Positions 1 through 5,150 of a DNA stretch of 64,000 nt are shown one piece after another. Position 1 is the stretch's first letter, and each line of letters begins with the position of its first letter. The notes under the pieces were generated by a model. That model was not told the DNA's origin. It searched no databases and saw nothing but the letters and a program-made list of their open reading frames with translations. The translations under genes and the position numbers were made by a program. The stretch comes from an uncultured Bacteroidales bacterium (lineage in GTDB: Bacteria; Bacteroidota; Bacteroidia; Bacteroidales; UBA932). The stretch spans positions 1 through 64,000 of the forward strand of contig ONII01000007.1 in the NCBI GenBank assembly GCA_900317845.1, given 5' to 3'.

Positions 1-1
1 A

Positions 2-172
2 CGCCTGGAGGATTATCGGCTGGTCACCCGCACGGTCTACGCGGAAGTCCCGCCAAGGGTCGAGTACAGTTTGACCGAACTGGGAGAATCTTTCCTGCCT
101 GCCTTGAACGGTATTATTGATTGGGCTTTGACAAACAGAGATGCTTTGGCTCCGCATGGCCGCCGCGAATAA
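2..172 (+). CDS. HxlR-family transcriptional regulator, C-terminal end (5' partial)
   Basis: The first 172 bases read openly in one frame and end in TAA. The 56 residues contain VTRTVYAEVPPRVEYSLTEL followed by G..L.P.L..I..WA, the hallmark end of HxlR-type winged-helix regulators: the wing strand R.VY.E.PPRVEY.LT..G and the helix after it. Only the last wing and C-terminal dimerisation helix are in the window; the recognition helix lies upstream. HxlR proteins are small dimeric repressors or activators that often respond to quinones, aldehydes or redox change. The target genes cannot be told from this fragment. Confidence 0.85.
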   Translation, partial: RLEDYRLVTRTVYAEVPPRVEYSLTELGESFLPALNGIIDWALTNRDALAPHGRRE

Positions 173-211
173 CATCAAATAAATTCTCGTTTATCGGTAT
201 AATCTTCCACT

Positions 212-472
212 ATGCGCGACCTCATCATTTACCTCATCGGCATCAACGTTGTGACCTTCTTCATCTACGGCATCGACAAATGGAAGGCCAGGAGAGGGAA
301 GTGGCGCATCCCCGAGGATACCCTTATCTGGCTGGCCATCGCCGACGGCAGCATCGGCGCTCTCCTGGGCATGTACCTCTTCCGCCACAAAACCCAGCAC
401 AAGAAGTTTACTCTCGGCATTCCCGCCATTATTCTTGTGCAGGCCGTCATAGTCTATTTTTTCCTGAAATAA
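212..472 (+). CDS. DUF1294 family small membrane protein
   Basis: An 86-residue protein with a hydrophobic N-terminal segment (about 4-20), the conserved polar stretch YGIDKWKARRGKWRIPE (about 19-35), a second segment (about 38-57), then FRHKTQHKKF and a C-terminal hydrophobic helix (about 69-85). The DK.KA.....RIPE....L...GG..GA..GM...RHKT.K..F pattern is typical of DUF1294 and the length is normal for the family. It should be an inner-membrane protein with three short membrane helices; the biochemical role is unknown. It stands alone between the HxlR gene and a small GTG-start gene. Confidence 0.85.
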   Translation: MRDLIIYLIGINVVTFFIYGIDKWKARRGKWRIPEDTLIWLAIADGSIGALLGMYLFRHKTQHKKFTLGIPAIILVQAVIVYFFLK

Positions 473-500
473 TCCATCACCTCTTTTCCCAGTTAAGCCT

Positions 501-689
501 GTGACACGCATCCAATATACTGGATCCAACTACGATGAGCTCAAAGCCATCCTCGGCGACCGTCTCCTGGCCCCGTATTTCTGCATGGGCTTAACAATGC
601 TGTCTATCCTCACTGATGACGGACCTATCACCGTCAACGAAGCCGACTATGTCGTAATAGGAGATGATGGCCAGATTACAATAGAATAA
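501..689 (+). CDS. Small hypothetical protein, phage-like
   Basis: A 62-residue acidic protein with a GTG start (TRIQYTGSNYDELKAILGDR at its N-terminus). It has the look of small phage/prophage proteins of the form YTG.N..E....LGDR ... L.I.T..G...V...DYVI.G..G, here ending in ITVNEADYVVIGDDGQITIE. No catalytic motif, signal peptide or membrane segment is visible. It lies just upstream of the tRNA array and may belong to the same acquired segment, but no integrase or structural phage gene is present in the window. The function is unknown and the start codon is uncertain. Confidence 0.5.
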   Translation: MTRIQYTGSNYDELKAILGDRLLAPYFCMGLTMLSILTDDGPITVNEADYVVIGDDGQITIE

Positions 690-904
690 TCCGCTCCGAC
701 CAACTGCCCGGCAAGCCGGTCACTCCGTCTCCGCTTGACGGCGCTTGAGACCACTGTGTCGGCAAGCCGCCACAGCCGTCTCACGGTTCCACAGACTCTG
801 CCGCCTGGGCTTCCGGGCTTCGCCCTCCTTTGCCCAGCGTCAGAGACTGTTCCACCGCCGCGCCTAGAGCCCAACGGGCGGAAGAATCCGCCCGCCCGGC
901 TCCC
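690..904. other. Non-coding G+C-rich spacer with a hairpin
   Basis: No frame here has a protein-like composition. An inverted repeat with 8-bp arms CGGGCGGA / TCCGCCCG lies at 875-894 around the loop AGAA. It is not followed by a T-run on the + strand, so it is not a clear intrinsic terminator. The spacer separates the small phage-like gene from the promoter of the tRNA array. Confidence 0.5.
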
Positions 905-930
905 AAAGTCTGCAAGACTTGCAGAGATTT
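905..930 (+). repeat. Promoter-associated palindromic repeat, copy 1
   Basis: A 26-bp stretch is repeated with one mismatch at 2215-2240. It contains the inverted repeat TCTGCAA-GAC-TTGCAGA. In both places the core TGCAAGACTTGCAG starts exactly 41 bp upstream of a TACCTTTG -7 box. The fixed spacing points to a regulator-binding site or upstream promoter element, not a random repeat. Confidence 0.6.
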
Positions 931-951
931 CATAGTGTGAAAACCGCTTTC

Positions 952-959
952 TACCTTTG
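952..959 (+). promoter_or_regulatory. -7 promoter box of the tRNA array
   Basis: TACCTTTG matches the Bacteroidota -7 consensus TAnnTTTG. It lies 17 bp before the first tRNA (977), so a transcript would start around 964-967 and cover the six-tRNA array. The palindromic repeat at 905-930 lies just upstream. Confidence 0.7.
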
Positions 960-976
960 CAGTGCAATTCAGAAAT

Positions 977-1051
977 GCTCCTGTCGTTCAAAGGATAGGA
1001 CGGCGGTCTACGGAACCGCTGATGGAGGTTCGAATCCTCCCGGGAGTACCA
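977..1051 (+). tRNA. tRNA-Arg (anticodon ACG)
   Basis: Acceptor arms GCTCCTG (977-983) and CGGGAGT (1041-1047) pair with G1-U72 and one further G-U wobble. The anticodon stem GCGGT/ACCGC holds the loop CTACGGA, giving anticodon ACG. The T arm is GGAGG-TTCGAAT-CCTCC. The discriminator is A and CCA is encoded. The D arm (GTTC..GGAC) lacks the usual AGCTC and the terminal G1-U72 pair is unusual, which suggests a divergent or phage-type tRNA. First gene of the array. Confidence 0.85.
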
Positions 1052-1056
1052 AGATT

Positions 1057-1129
1057 GGAGCTTTGGCAGACGTGGTGTATGCGTCGGACTGAAAATTCGA
1101 AGAACGTGGTTCAATTCCGCGAGGCTCCG
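1057..1129 (+). tRNA. tRNA-Phe (anticodon GAA), divergent
   Basis: Acceptor GGAGCTT/AGGCTCC closes the molecule. The stem TCGGA/TTCGA carries the loop CTGAAAA, so the anticodon is GAA. The T arm is CGTGG-TTCAATT-CCGCG. The discriminator is G, whereas Phe tRNAs normally have A, and the D stem is only three pairs (GCA/TGC). The sequence continues CA, so CCA is not fully encoded. These departures resemble phage-borne tRNAs. Identity is assigned from the anticodon alone. Confidence 0.75.
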
Positions 1130-1135
1130 CAACAT

Positions 1136-1213
1136 GGTGATTGTAGCTCAGTCGGCAAGAGTGCCTGATTGTGGATCAGGAGGTCGAGGGTTCGAGCCCC
1201 TCCATTCACCCCA
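1136..1213 (+). tRNA. tRNA-His (anticodon GTG)
   Basis: The extra 5' G at 1136 faces C73, as expected for histidine tRNA. The acceptor GTGATTG/CATTCAC has one T-T mismatch. The anticodon stem CCTGA/TCAGG holds TTGTGGA, anticodon GTG. The T arm is GAGGG-TTCGAGC-CCCTC and CCA is encoded. The D arm has a normal AGCTC...G.AAGAG layout. Confidence 0.9.
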
Positions 1214-1214
1214 A

Positions 1215-1286
1215 GGGAATATAGCTCAGTGGTAGAGCAGATGGCTGTTAACCATCGGGGCGTAGGTTCGAGCCCTTCTATTCCCG
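1215..1286 (+). tRNA. tRNA-Asn (anticodon GTT)
   Basis: The acceptor GGGAATA/TATTCCC pairs perfectly. The D arm is AGCTCAGTGGTAGAGC. The anticodon stem GATGG/CCATC holds CTGTTAA, anticodon GTT. The T stem GTAGG/CCTTC has one T-T mismatch. The discriminator is G and the sequence runs on as CA, without a full CCA. It begins one base after the CCA of tRNA-His, so the array must be processed from a common precursor. Confidence 0.9.
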
Positions 1287-1291
1287 CACAT

Positions 1292-1362
1292 AGGAGTATG
1301 GTGCAGCGGCAGCACGGCGGTCTCCAAAACCGCAAACGAGAGTTCGAGTCTTTCTACTCCTG
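1292..1362 (+). tRNA. tRNA-Trp (anticodon CCA)
   Basis: The acceptor AGGAGTA/TACTCCT pairs perfectly. The anticodon stem GCGGT/ACCGC holds CTCCAAA, anticodon CCA. The D arm is GTGCAGCGGCAGCAC, and the T arm is GAGAG-TTCGAGT-CTTTC with a mismatch. The discriminator is G, followed by CA and no full CCA. Confidence 0.9.
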
Positions 1363-1366
1363 CAAT

Positions 1367-1439
1367 GCTCGGGTGGCGAAGTGGTGAACGTATCGGTCTG
1401 CAAAACCGACATTCGAGGGTTCGAATCCCTCTCCGAGCT
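1367..1439 (+). tRNA. tRNA-Cys (anticodon GCA)
   Basis: The acceptor GCTCGGG/TCCGAGC has one G-U pair. The anticodon stem TCGGT/ACCGA holds CTGCAAA, anticodon GCA. The T arm is GAGGG-TTCGAAT-CCCTC. The discriminator T is the normal cysteine identity base. CCA is not encoded. Last gene of the array; a fresh promoter box follows at 1453. Confidence 0.9.
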
Positions 1440-1452
1440 CAAAATTTATTTG

Positions 1453-1460
1453 TATATTTG
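1453..1460 (+). promoter_or_regulatory. -7 promoter box
   Basis: TATATTTG, 14 bp after the last tRNA. A transcript from about 1465 would pass through the structured stretch 1480-1690 before the gene starting at 1695. Confidence 0.6.
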
Positions 1461-1465
1461 CACCC

Positions 1466-1690
1466 GCAAAACCGTTATTGGATATGGCACAGACATTTAT
1501 CTTCTCTACATGTTGGCGACGCTCCCGAGGCTTCGTCGGCTGTGCCATGTCCGAAAATGAAAATCGTCATCAGCAGCGATTTAATTTCCAACATCGCAGC
1601 TAAACCGCACCGGTAGTCCTGCCGTTCTCAGGGCAACAATCCATTTTTAACCGCGCGTAATGCGCATTTCCGTGCCCCTGTGGCACACCT
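1466..1690 (+). ncRNA. Possible structured RNA or long structured leader
   Basis: A 13-bp stem (with one G-U pair) is formed by GGATATGGCACAG (1480-1492) and CTGTGCCATGTCC (1540-1552). It encloses a second helix GGCGACG/CGTCGGC with one mismatch. Further on are an AAATCG/CGATTT pair near 1563-1587, a GCGC hairpin near 1652-1664 and GTGCC-CCTGT-GGCAC at 1672-1686. A 19-codon frame begins at 1558 (MKIVISSDLI...) and could be a leader peptide. The stretch could be an independent small RNA (6S-like size) or the leader of the next gene. I do not recognise a named family. Confidence 0.35.
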
Positions 1691-1694
1691 TACC

Positions 1695-2216
1695 ATGGAC
1701 AAGTTAGTGCTTGATGACGATACAAAAGCCCTCGTCCTCGCGGTCAAAGACCTTTTGAAAGACCTTCGGGCGCGGGGACTCAACGACGACCAGATAGACG
1801 ACCTCGTAAAGAGGGACGGTCCGGGGAGAATCACTCTGGACACAAACGGTATTCTCACGCTACCCGACTACGGTAATGTGAAGATTTACCTGAACCCTAT
1901 GGAGAGAACGCTTTACACCTTGCTCCTGAAGTACGACCGGGGCATCTCTCCTGACGATATATGGATGTACTACGACGAGCTTTGCGACATCTACAAGGCC
2001 CAGACCATCTATGACAACCCCGACCAGATTGAGGCTGCCGTAGATGCCCTTTGCGATGATGACAGAGCCACCCTGCAGACCAACGTCTCCAGAATCAAGC
2101 GGAAGCTGGTGGAGAAGGTTGGCAAGATTGCCGCCGATCAGTACGCTATTGTCAGAGGAAAGGACAACGTTTATAGAATCGCGGTCCCCAGGGACCTGGT
2201 GATTATTTCTGCATAA
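1695..2216 (+). CDS. Hypothetical protein with winged-helix-like C-terminus
   Basis: 173 residues from ATG at 1695; a GTG 15 bases upstream is in frame but lies inside a hairpin. The N-terminal 45 residues hold LLKDLRARGLNDDQIDDLV, similar to the motif in the small gene at 2290. The segment from about residue 70 (NPMERTLYTLLLKYDRGISPDDIW) to the end (TNVSRIKRKL ... YAIVRGKDNVYRI) has the layout of the OmpR-type winged helix: L....LL...G......L, then a recognition helix S.IKRKL, then a hairpin wing R....YRI. It therefore probably binds DNA. No receiver domain is present. The target is unknown; it may act on the palindromic elements near the two local promoters, but that is a guess. Confidence 0.65.
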   Translation: MDKLVLDDDTKALVLAVKDLLKDLRARGLNDDQIDDLVKRDGPGRITLDTNGILTLPDYGNVKIYLNPMERTLYTLLLKYDRGISPDDIWMYYDELCDIYKAQTIYDNPDQIEAAVDALCDDDRATLQTNVSRIKRKLVEKVGKIAADQYAIVRGKDNVYRIAVPRDLVIISA

Positions 2217-2240
2217 AGCCTGCAAGACTTGCAGAGATTT
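2215..2240 (+). repeat. Promoter-associated palindromic repeat, copy 2
   Basis: Second copy of the 26-bp repeat at 905-930 with one mismatch. It begins just before the stop codon of the preceding gene and contains CTGCAA-GAC-TTGCAG. Its core lies 41 bp upstream of the next TACCTTTG box, the same spacing as copy 1. Confidence 0.6.
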
Positions 2241-2261
2241 GAGTATCTTCCAGGCTTACTG

Positions 2262-2269
2262 TACCTTTG
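2262..2269 (+). promoter_or_regulatory. -7 promoter box
   Basis: TACCTTTG downstream of repeat copy 2. It would drive the 50-codon gene at 2290 and read on into the YqeY-like gene. Confidence 0.6.
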
Positions 2270-2289
2270 CATCCGGAAAACGAACCGGA

Positions 2290-2442
2290 ATGCAACTGCC
2301 CCAGCATATCATCGACCTTGTCGGCACCCTCTTCGATCAGGGCCTCGACGACGATACCATCTGTTTTTCAGTCCTCCAGGCTTATAATTCGGCCAAAGAA
2401 TCGTATATTTGTATACCAGAAACAAAAGAACACGTAATATGA
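2290..2442 (+). CDS. Small hypothetical protein with GLxDDxI motif
   Basis: 50 residues from ATG at 2290. An earlier in-frame start would overlap the promoter box and is unlikely. LPQHIIDLVGTLFDQGLDDD resembles the helix DLLKDLRARGLNDDQIDDLV of the gene at 1695, so the two may share an origin or a partner. No other motif is seen. Its last codons overlap the promoter and start of the next gene. It could be non-coding. Confidence 0.4.
   Translation: MQLPQHIIDLVGTLFDQGLDDDTICFSVLQAYNSAKESYICIPETKEHVI
2404..2411 (+). promoter_or_regulatory. -7 promoter box of the YqeY-like gene
   Basis: TATATTTG, 27 bp upstream of the ATG at 2439. Confidence 0.65.
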
Positions 2443-2888
2443 ACCTCGAACAGCAAATCCAGGAAGACATCAAGGCCGCCATGAAGGCCAAAGATACCGT
2501 AGCCATGAACGCCGTACGCGCCATTAAAGGCGAAATCCTTCTCTTCAAGACCAGCGAAGGGGGAGCGAAGGAAGTCACCGACGGCGACATCCTCAAGATG
2601 ATCCAGAAACTCGTGAAGCAGCGCAAGGAAGCCGCCGAGCAGTACGTTGCCGCTGGCCGTCAGGAACTGGCCGACAACGAGCTGGCCGAAGCCGCCGTCA
2701 TGGAGAAATACCTCCCCAAGCAGCTTTCCGAGGCCGAAGTGGAAGCCAAGATAAAGGAAATCATTGCTGAGGTGGGTGCTACCTCCATCAAGGATATGGG
2801 CAAGGTGATGGGCGCCGCCAATAAAGCCCTCGCCGGCCTCTCCGACGGCCGCACCATCTCCACCATCGTCAAGAAACTCCTGAGCTAG
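2439..2888 (+). CDS. GatB/YqeY domain protein (YqeY-like)
   Basis: 149 residues with the family pattern L..QI..DIK.AMKAKD......AVRAIK..I......G at the N-terminus and a helical C-terminal half ending SDGRTISTIVKKLL. It matches free-standing YqeY proteins (about 150 aa), which carry the helical domain found at the end of the GatB subunit of glutamyl-tRNA(Gln) amidotransferase, a domain that contacts the tRNA D-loop/elbow. The role of free-standing YqeY is not settled; a tRNA-related function is likely. The start is fixed by the promoter at 2404 and the conserved MNLEQQIQEDI beginning. A bidirectional terminator follows. Confidence 0.9.
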   Translation: MNLEQQIQEDIKAAMKAKDTVAMNAVRAIKGEILLFKTSEGGAKEVTDGDILKMIQKLVKQRKEAAEQYVAAGRQELADNELAEAAVMEKYLPKQLSEAEVEAKIKEIIAEVGATSIKDMGKVMGAANKALAGLSDGRTISTIVKKLLS

Positions 2889-2924
2889 CCATTGTGTCAC
2901 AAAAACCGTAACAAAACAAAATAA

Positions 2925-2943
2925 GCCGCTGATAATCAGCGGC
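2925..2943. terminator. Bidirectional intrinsic terminator
   Basis: A perfect palindrome with arms GCCGCTGAT and ATCAGCGGC, followed by CTTTTG on the + strand and TTATTTTGTTTTG on the - strand. It lies between the YqeY-like gene and the oppositely oriented tRNA-like gene. Confidence 0.8.
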
Positions 2944-2949
2944 CTTTTG

Positions 2950-3006
2950 TGGAGCATAGGAGAATCGAACTCCTGACCTTTTCTCTACCAACTGAGCTAA
3001 TACCCC
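2950..3006 (-). tRNA. tRNA-Ala-like gene lacking the anticodon arm
   Basis: Reading the minus strand gives acceptor GGGGTAT pairing with ATGCTCC, then TA, a D arm GCTC-AGTTGGTA-GAGA, seven bases AAAGGTC, a complete T arm AGGAG-TTCGATT-CTCCT and discriminator A. The molecule is 57 nt instead of 73. What is missing is the 17-nt anticodon stem-loop; the AGGTC variable loop is retained. Pair 3-70 is G-U, the alanine identity element, and A73 is also right for alanine. CCA is not encoded. A TACCTTTG box 20 bp upstream and a terminator immediately downstream are intact. It could be a pseudogene, an assembly deletion, or a non-decoding tRNA; sequence alone cannot choose. Confidence 0.75.
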
Positions 3007-3026
3007 GTTTTTCCCGTTTGGGATTA

Positions 3027-3034
3027 CAAAGGTA
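3027..3034 (-). promoter_or_regulatory. -7 promoter box of the anticodon-less tRNA
   Basis: TACCTTTG on the minus strand, 20 bp before the tRNA 5' end, with a TTTGCA stretch near the expected -33 position. Confidence 0.65.
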
Positions 3035-3122
3035 AGGACTTTTTTTGAATTTGCAAAAGTTTTTTCAACTTTTTTCAAATAGTTTGTGTCGGATGGGTGT
3101 TGTGGGCTTGGAAGAAAAAGGG

Positions 3123-3130
3123 TATCTTTG
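3123..3130 (+). promoter_or_regulatory. -7 promoter box of the rhodanese/hydrolase gene
   Basis: TATCTTTG, with only five bases between it and the ATG at 3136. The transcript is likely to be leaderless or nearly so. Confidence 0.7.
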
Positions 3131-3135
3131 CAAAT

Positions 3136-4173
3136 ATGAAACAGTTGGTTACAGGCATTATGCTCTTTTCTCTCTTGGGGCTCTTCTCGTGCAAGGGCCA
3201 GAACGTAAATCATATATCCGTAGACGGCTTCGCTGCGGCGCTCACGCCGGAAACACCCGTTTTGGATGTGCGTACGGCGGAGGAGTTCGAGGAAGGCCAC
3301 ATTCGCGGCGCAGAAAACATAGATTGGTTCCAGCCGGACTTTGTGGACAGCGTAAAAGCGGCTTTCGGGAAGGACCGGCCTCTCTATGTGTACTGCCGGA
3401 GCGGCAGGCGTAGCGCCGCAGCTGCAGAAAAACTGGCCAAAGAGGGCTATACCGTTTACAATATGCAGGGTGGCTACCTGGCCTGGACAGAACAGGGCAG
3501 GGAAGTGACCCGCTATGAGGTAGAGCGTTTTACTACGCCCAAGGGTACGCCGGTGGAGATTGTCCTTATCAAACATGCCAGCCTGGAAATCCGTTTCGGC
3601 GGTCTTTCCATCCAGGTGGATCCCGTAGCGGAACTGGGCAAAAAGACCAACTATGCCACGGAGTTCCCCAAGGCCGATTATATCCTGGTAACCCACGAGC
3701 ATTTCGACCATTTTGACCAAGCTGCCATCGGCGCGCTAAAAAAAGAGGAGACCATCCTTGTTACCAATGCCCGTTGTGCCGATATGGCCGGTTGGGGCAG
3801 GGCGCTCTCCAACGGAGACAAGGCCCGCTTTGCTTTTGACATAGAAGCCGTTCCCGCATACAATACCACCGAAGGGCATCTCCAGTTCCATCCCCAGGGA
3901 CGCGACAACGGCTATGTGCTCACCCTGGACGGACTTCGCATTTACATTGCCGGGGACACGGAAGATATTCCGCAAATGGCCGATTTAAAAGACATCGACA
4001 TTGCTTTCCTGCCCTGCAACCAGCCTTATACCATGACGGTAGAGCAATGCGTACATGCCGCACAAATGATTCGGCCCAAAGTACTTATCCCGTATCATTT
4101 TGGCGACACGGACCTTAGCGGCCTCCCGGCGCAACTGCCCGGAATGGACGTACGCCTGCGCTCTCTCCGCTAA
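3136..4173 (+). CDS. Lipoprotein with rhodanese and metallo-beta-lactamase-fold domains
   Basis: 345 residues. The N-terminus is a lipoprotein signal with lipobox LFSC (Cys19), so the mature protein is membrane-anchored outside the cytoplasm. Residues about 28-120 form a rhodanese domain (VLDVRTAEEF, EGHI.GA.NI) with the active-site loop CRSGRRS starting at Cys87. From about residue 140 a UlaG-like metallo-hydrolase follows, with THEHFDHFD supplying metal ligands, then AGDTED and a final HFGDTD. Rhodaneses move sulfane sulfur and this hydrolase fold cleaves esters, lactones or thioesters, so a role in extracytoplasmic sulfur chemistry is possible but unproven. It is a single-gene unit. Confidence 0.85.
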   Translation: MKQLVTGIMLFSLLGLFSCKGQNVNHISVDGFAAALTPETPVLDVRTAEEFEEGHIRGAENIDWFQPDFVDSVKAAFGKDRPLYVYCRSGRRSAAAAEKLAKEGYTVYNMQGGYLAWTEQGREVTRYEVERFTTPKGTPVEIVLIKHASLEIRFGGLSIQVDPVAELGKKTNYATEFPKADYILVTHEHFDHFDQAAIGALKKEETILVTNARCADMAGWGRALSNGDKARFAFDIEAVPAYNTTEGHLQFHPQGRDNGYVLTLDGLRIYIAGDTEDIPQMADLKDIDIAFLPCNQPYTMTVEQCVHAAQMIRPKVLIPYHFGDTDLSGLPAQLPGMDVRLRSLR

Positions 4174-5046
4174 TTACCGGGAGCCCAGATACAGCAGCAC
4201 CATGCTCAGGAATACCAGGACAAGGTCAAAGGCTTTGGCCTTGATATTCTTTTCCTTAAGGAAGAAAGCGCCAATGACAAAGCTCACCAGCACGGAGCCG
4301 CGGCGGATCATGGAAATGACGGAGATGAGGGCATCCGGCTGGCCCAGCGCCTGAAGGTAGCAAAAGTCGGCCGCGCACAGGAAGATGGAGATAAACGGAA
4401 TGCTCCAGCGCCACTGGAAGGGCGTGGTGGATGCCCGGCGGGGTGCCCACACAAAACCCAGCAGGGCACTCATCATCAACAGCTGATAGAGGGTGTACCA
4501 GCTGAGCACCTGCAGGTTGTCCATCCCAAGGCCGCTGGAGGGGGACATCAAGAATTTGTCGTATAGCCCGCTGGCTGCTCCCAGCAGCACCGCAACAATC
4601 AGTGACCAAATCCATTTGTTGTGCCTGAAGTCGATCCCTTCCTTTTTCCCGGACATGCGCATCAGAAAATACGCGACGATAGCCGTGCCCACGCCCAGGC
4701 TTTGCAGGAGGTTCAGCCGCTCGCCGAACAGCAGTACGGCACCCAGCAGCACCAGCACGGGCCGGGTGGCGTTGAGCGGTCCTACAAGGGTGAGCGGCAA
4801 ATGTTTCATGGCATAGTACCCGGCGAGCCAGGAAGAGAGCACAATGACGCTCTTCAGGACAATCCAGCGTTGCACCTCCCAACTGCCAAAGCCCGTCCGG
4901 AACAGAAGGGGAGAGAGTAATAGGGTGGAAACCAGTGTGTTAAAGAACAGCACCGGAATAACGGCGTTATCCCGTAACGCCAGTTTCTTGAAAGAGTCGT
5001 AACAGCCCAGGAAGGCGGCCGACACGAACGAGAGAATCCACCACAT
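4174..5046 (-). CDS. EamA/DMT-type transporter
   Basis: 290 residues with about ten hydrophobic segments arranged as two EamA repeats. The first repeat ends around GAVLLFGERLNLLQSLGVG and the second around IGAFFLKEKNIKAKAFDLVLV, each carrying the typical conserved acidic E near the repeat end. It should be an inner-membrane drug/metabolite-type transporter, substrate unknown. Start at ATG 5046 (WWILSF); an in-frame start nine codons upstream adds only polar residues. Convergent with the preceding lipoprotein gene, whose stop directly abuts its own, and divergent from pdxB. Confidence 0.85.
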   Translation of the reverse strand: MWWILSFVSAAFLGCYDSFKKLALRDNAVIPVLFFNTLVSTLLLSPLLFRTGFGSWEVQRWIVLKSVIVLSSWLAGYYAMKHLPLTLVGPLNATRPVLVLLGAVLLFGERLNLLQSLGVGTAIVAYFLMRMSGKKEGIDFRHNKWIWSLIVAVLLGAASGLYDKFLMSPSSGLGMDNLQVLSWYTLYQLLMMSALLGFVWAPRRASTTPFQWRWSIPFISIFLCAADFCYLQALGQPDALISVISMIRRGSVLVSFVIGAFFLKEKNIKAKAFDLVLVFLSMVLLYLGSR

Positions 5047-5110
5047 AACACTACTGACTAATTGCGGGTGCAAAATTACAAAATTTGAAGGAAATATCTT
5101 AAATAATACC

Positions 5111-5118
5111 TATATTTG
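5111..5118 (+). promoter_or_regulatory. -7 promoter box of the pdxB-citDEF operon
   Basis: TATATTTG, 32 bp before the ATG at 5151. No other clear promoter box is seen until after citF, so this may drive pdxB-DUF4301 and citDEF together. Confidence 0.65.
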
Positions 5119-5150
5119 TATGATTAAGGGCTCAGCTCTTACTAACGCAC

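Noticed and set aside
735-935. A 66-codon + strand frame before the tRNA array
   Set aside because: Low-complexity Pro/Arg/Ser composition, and it runs into the palindromic promoter repeat; not protein-like.
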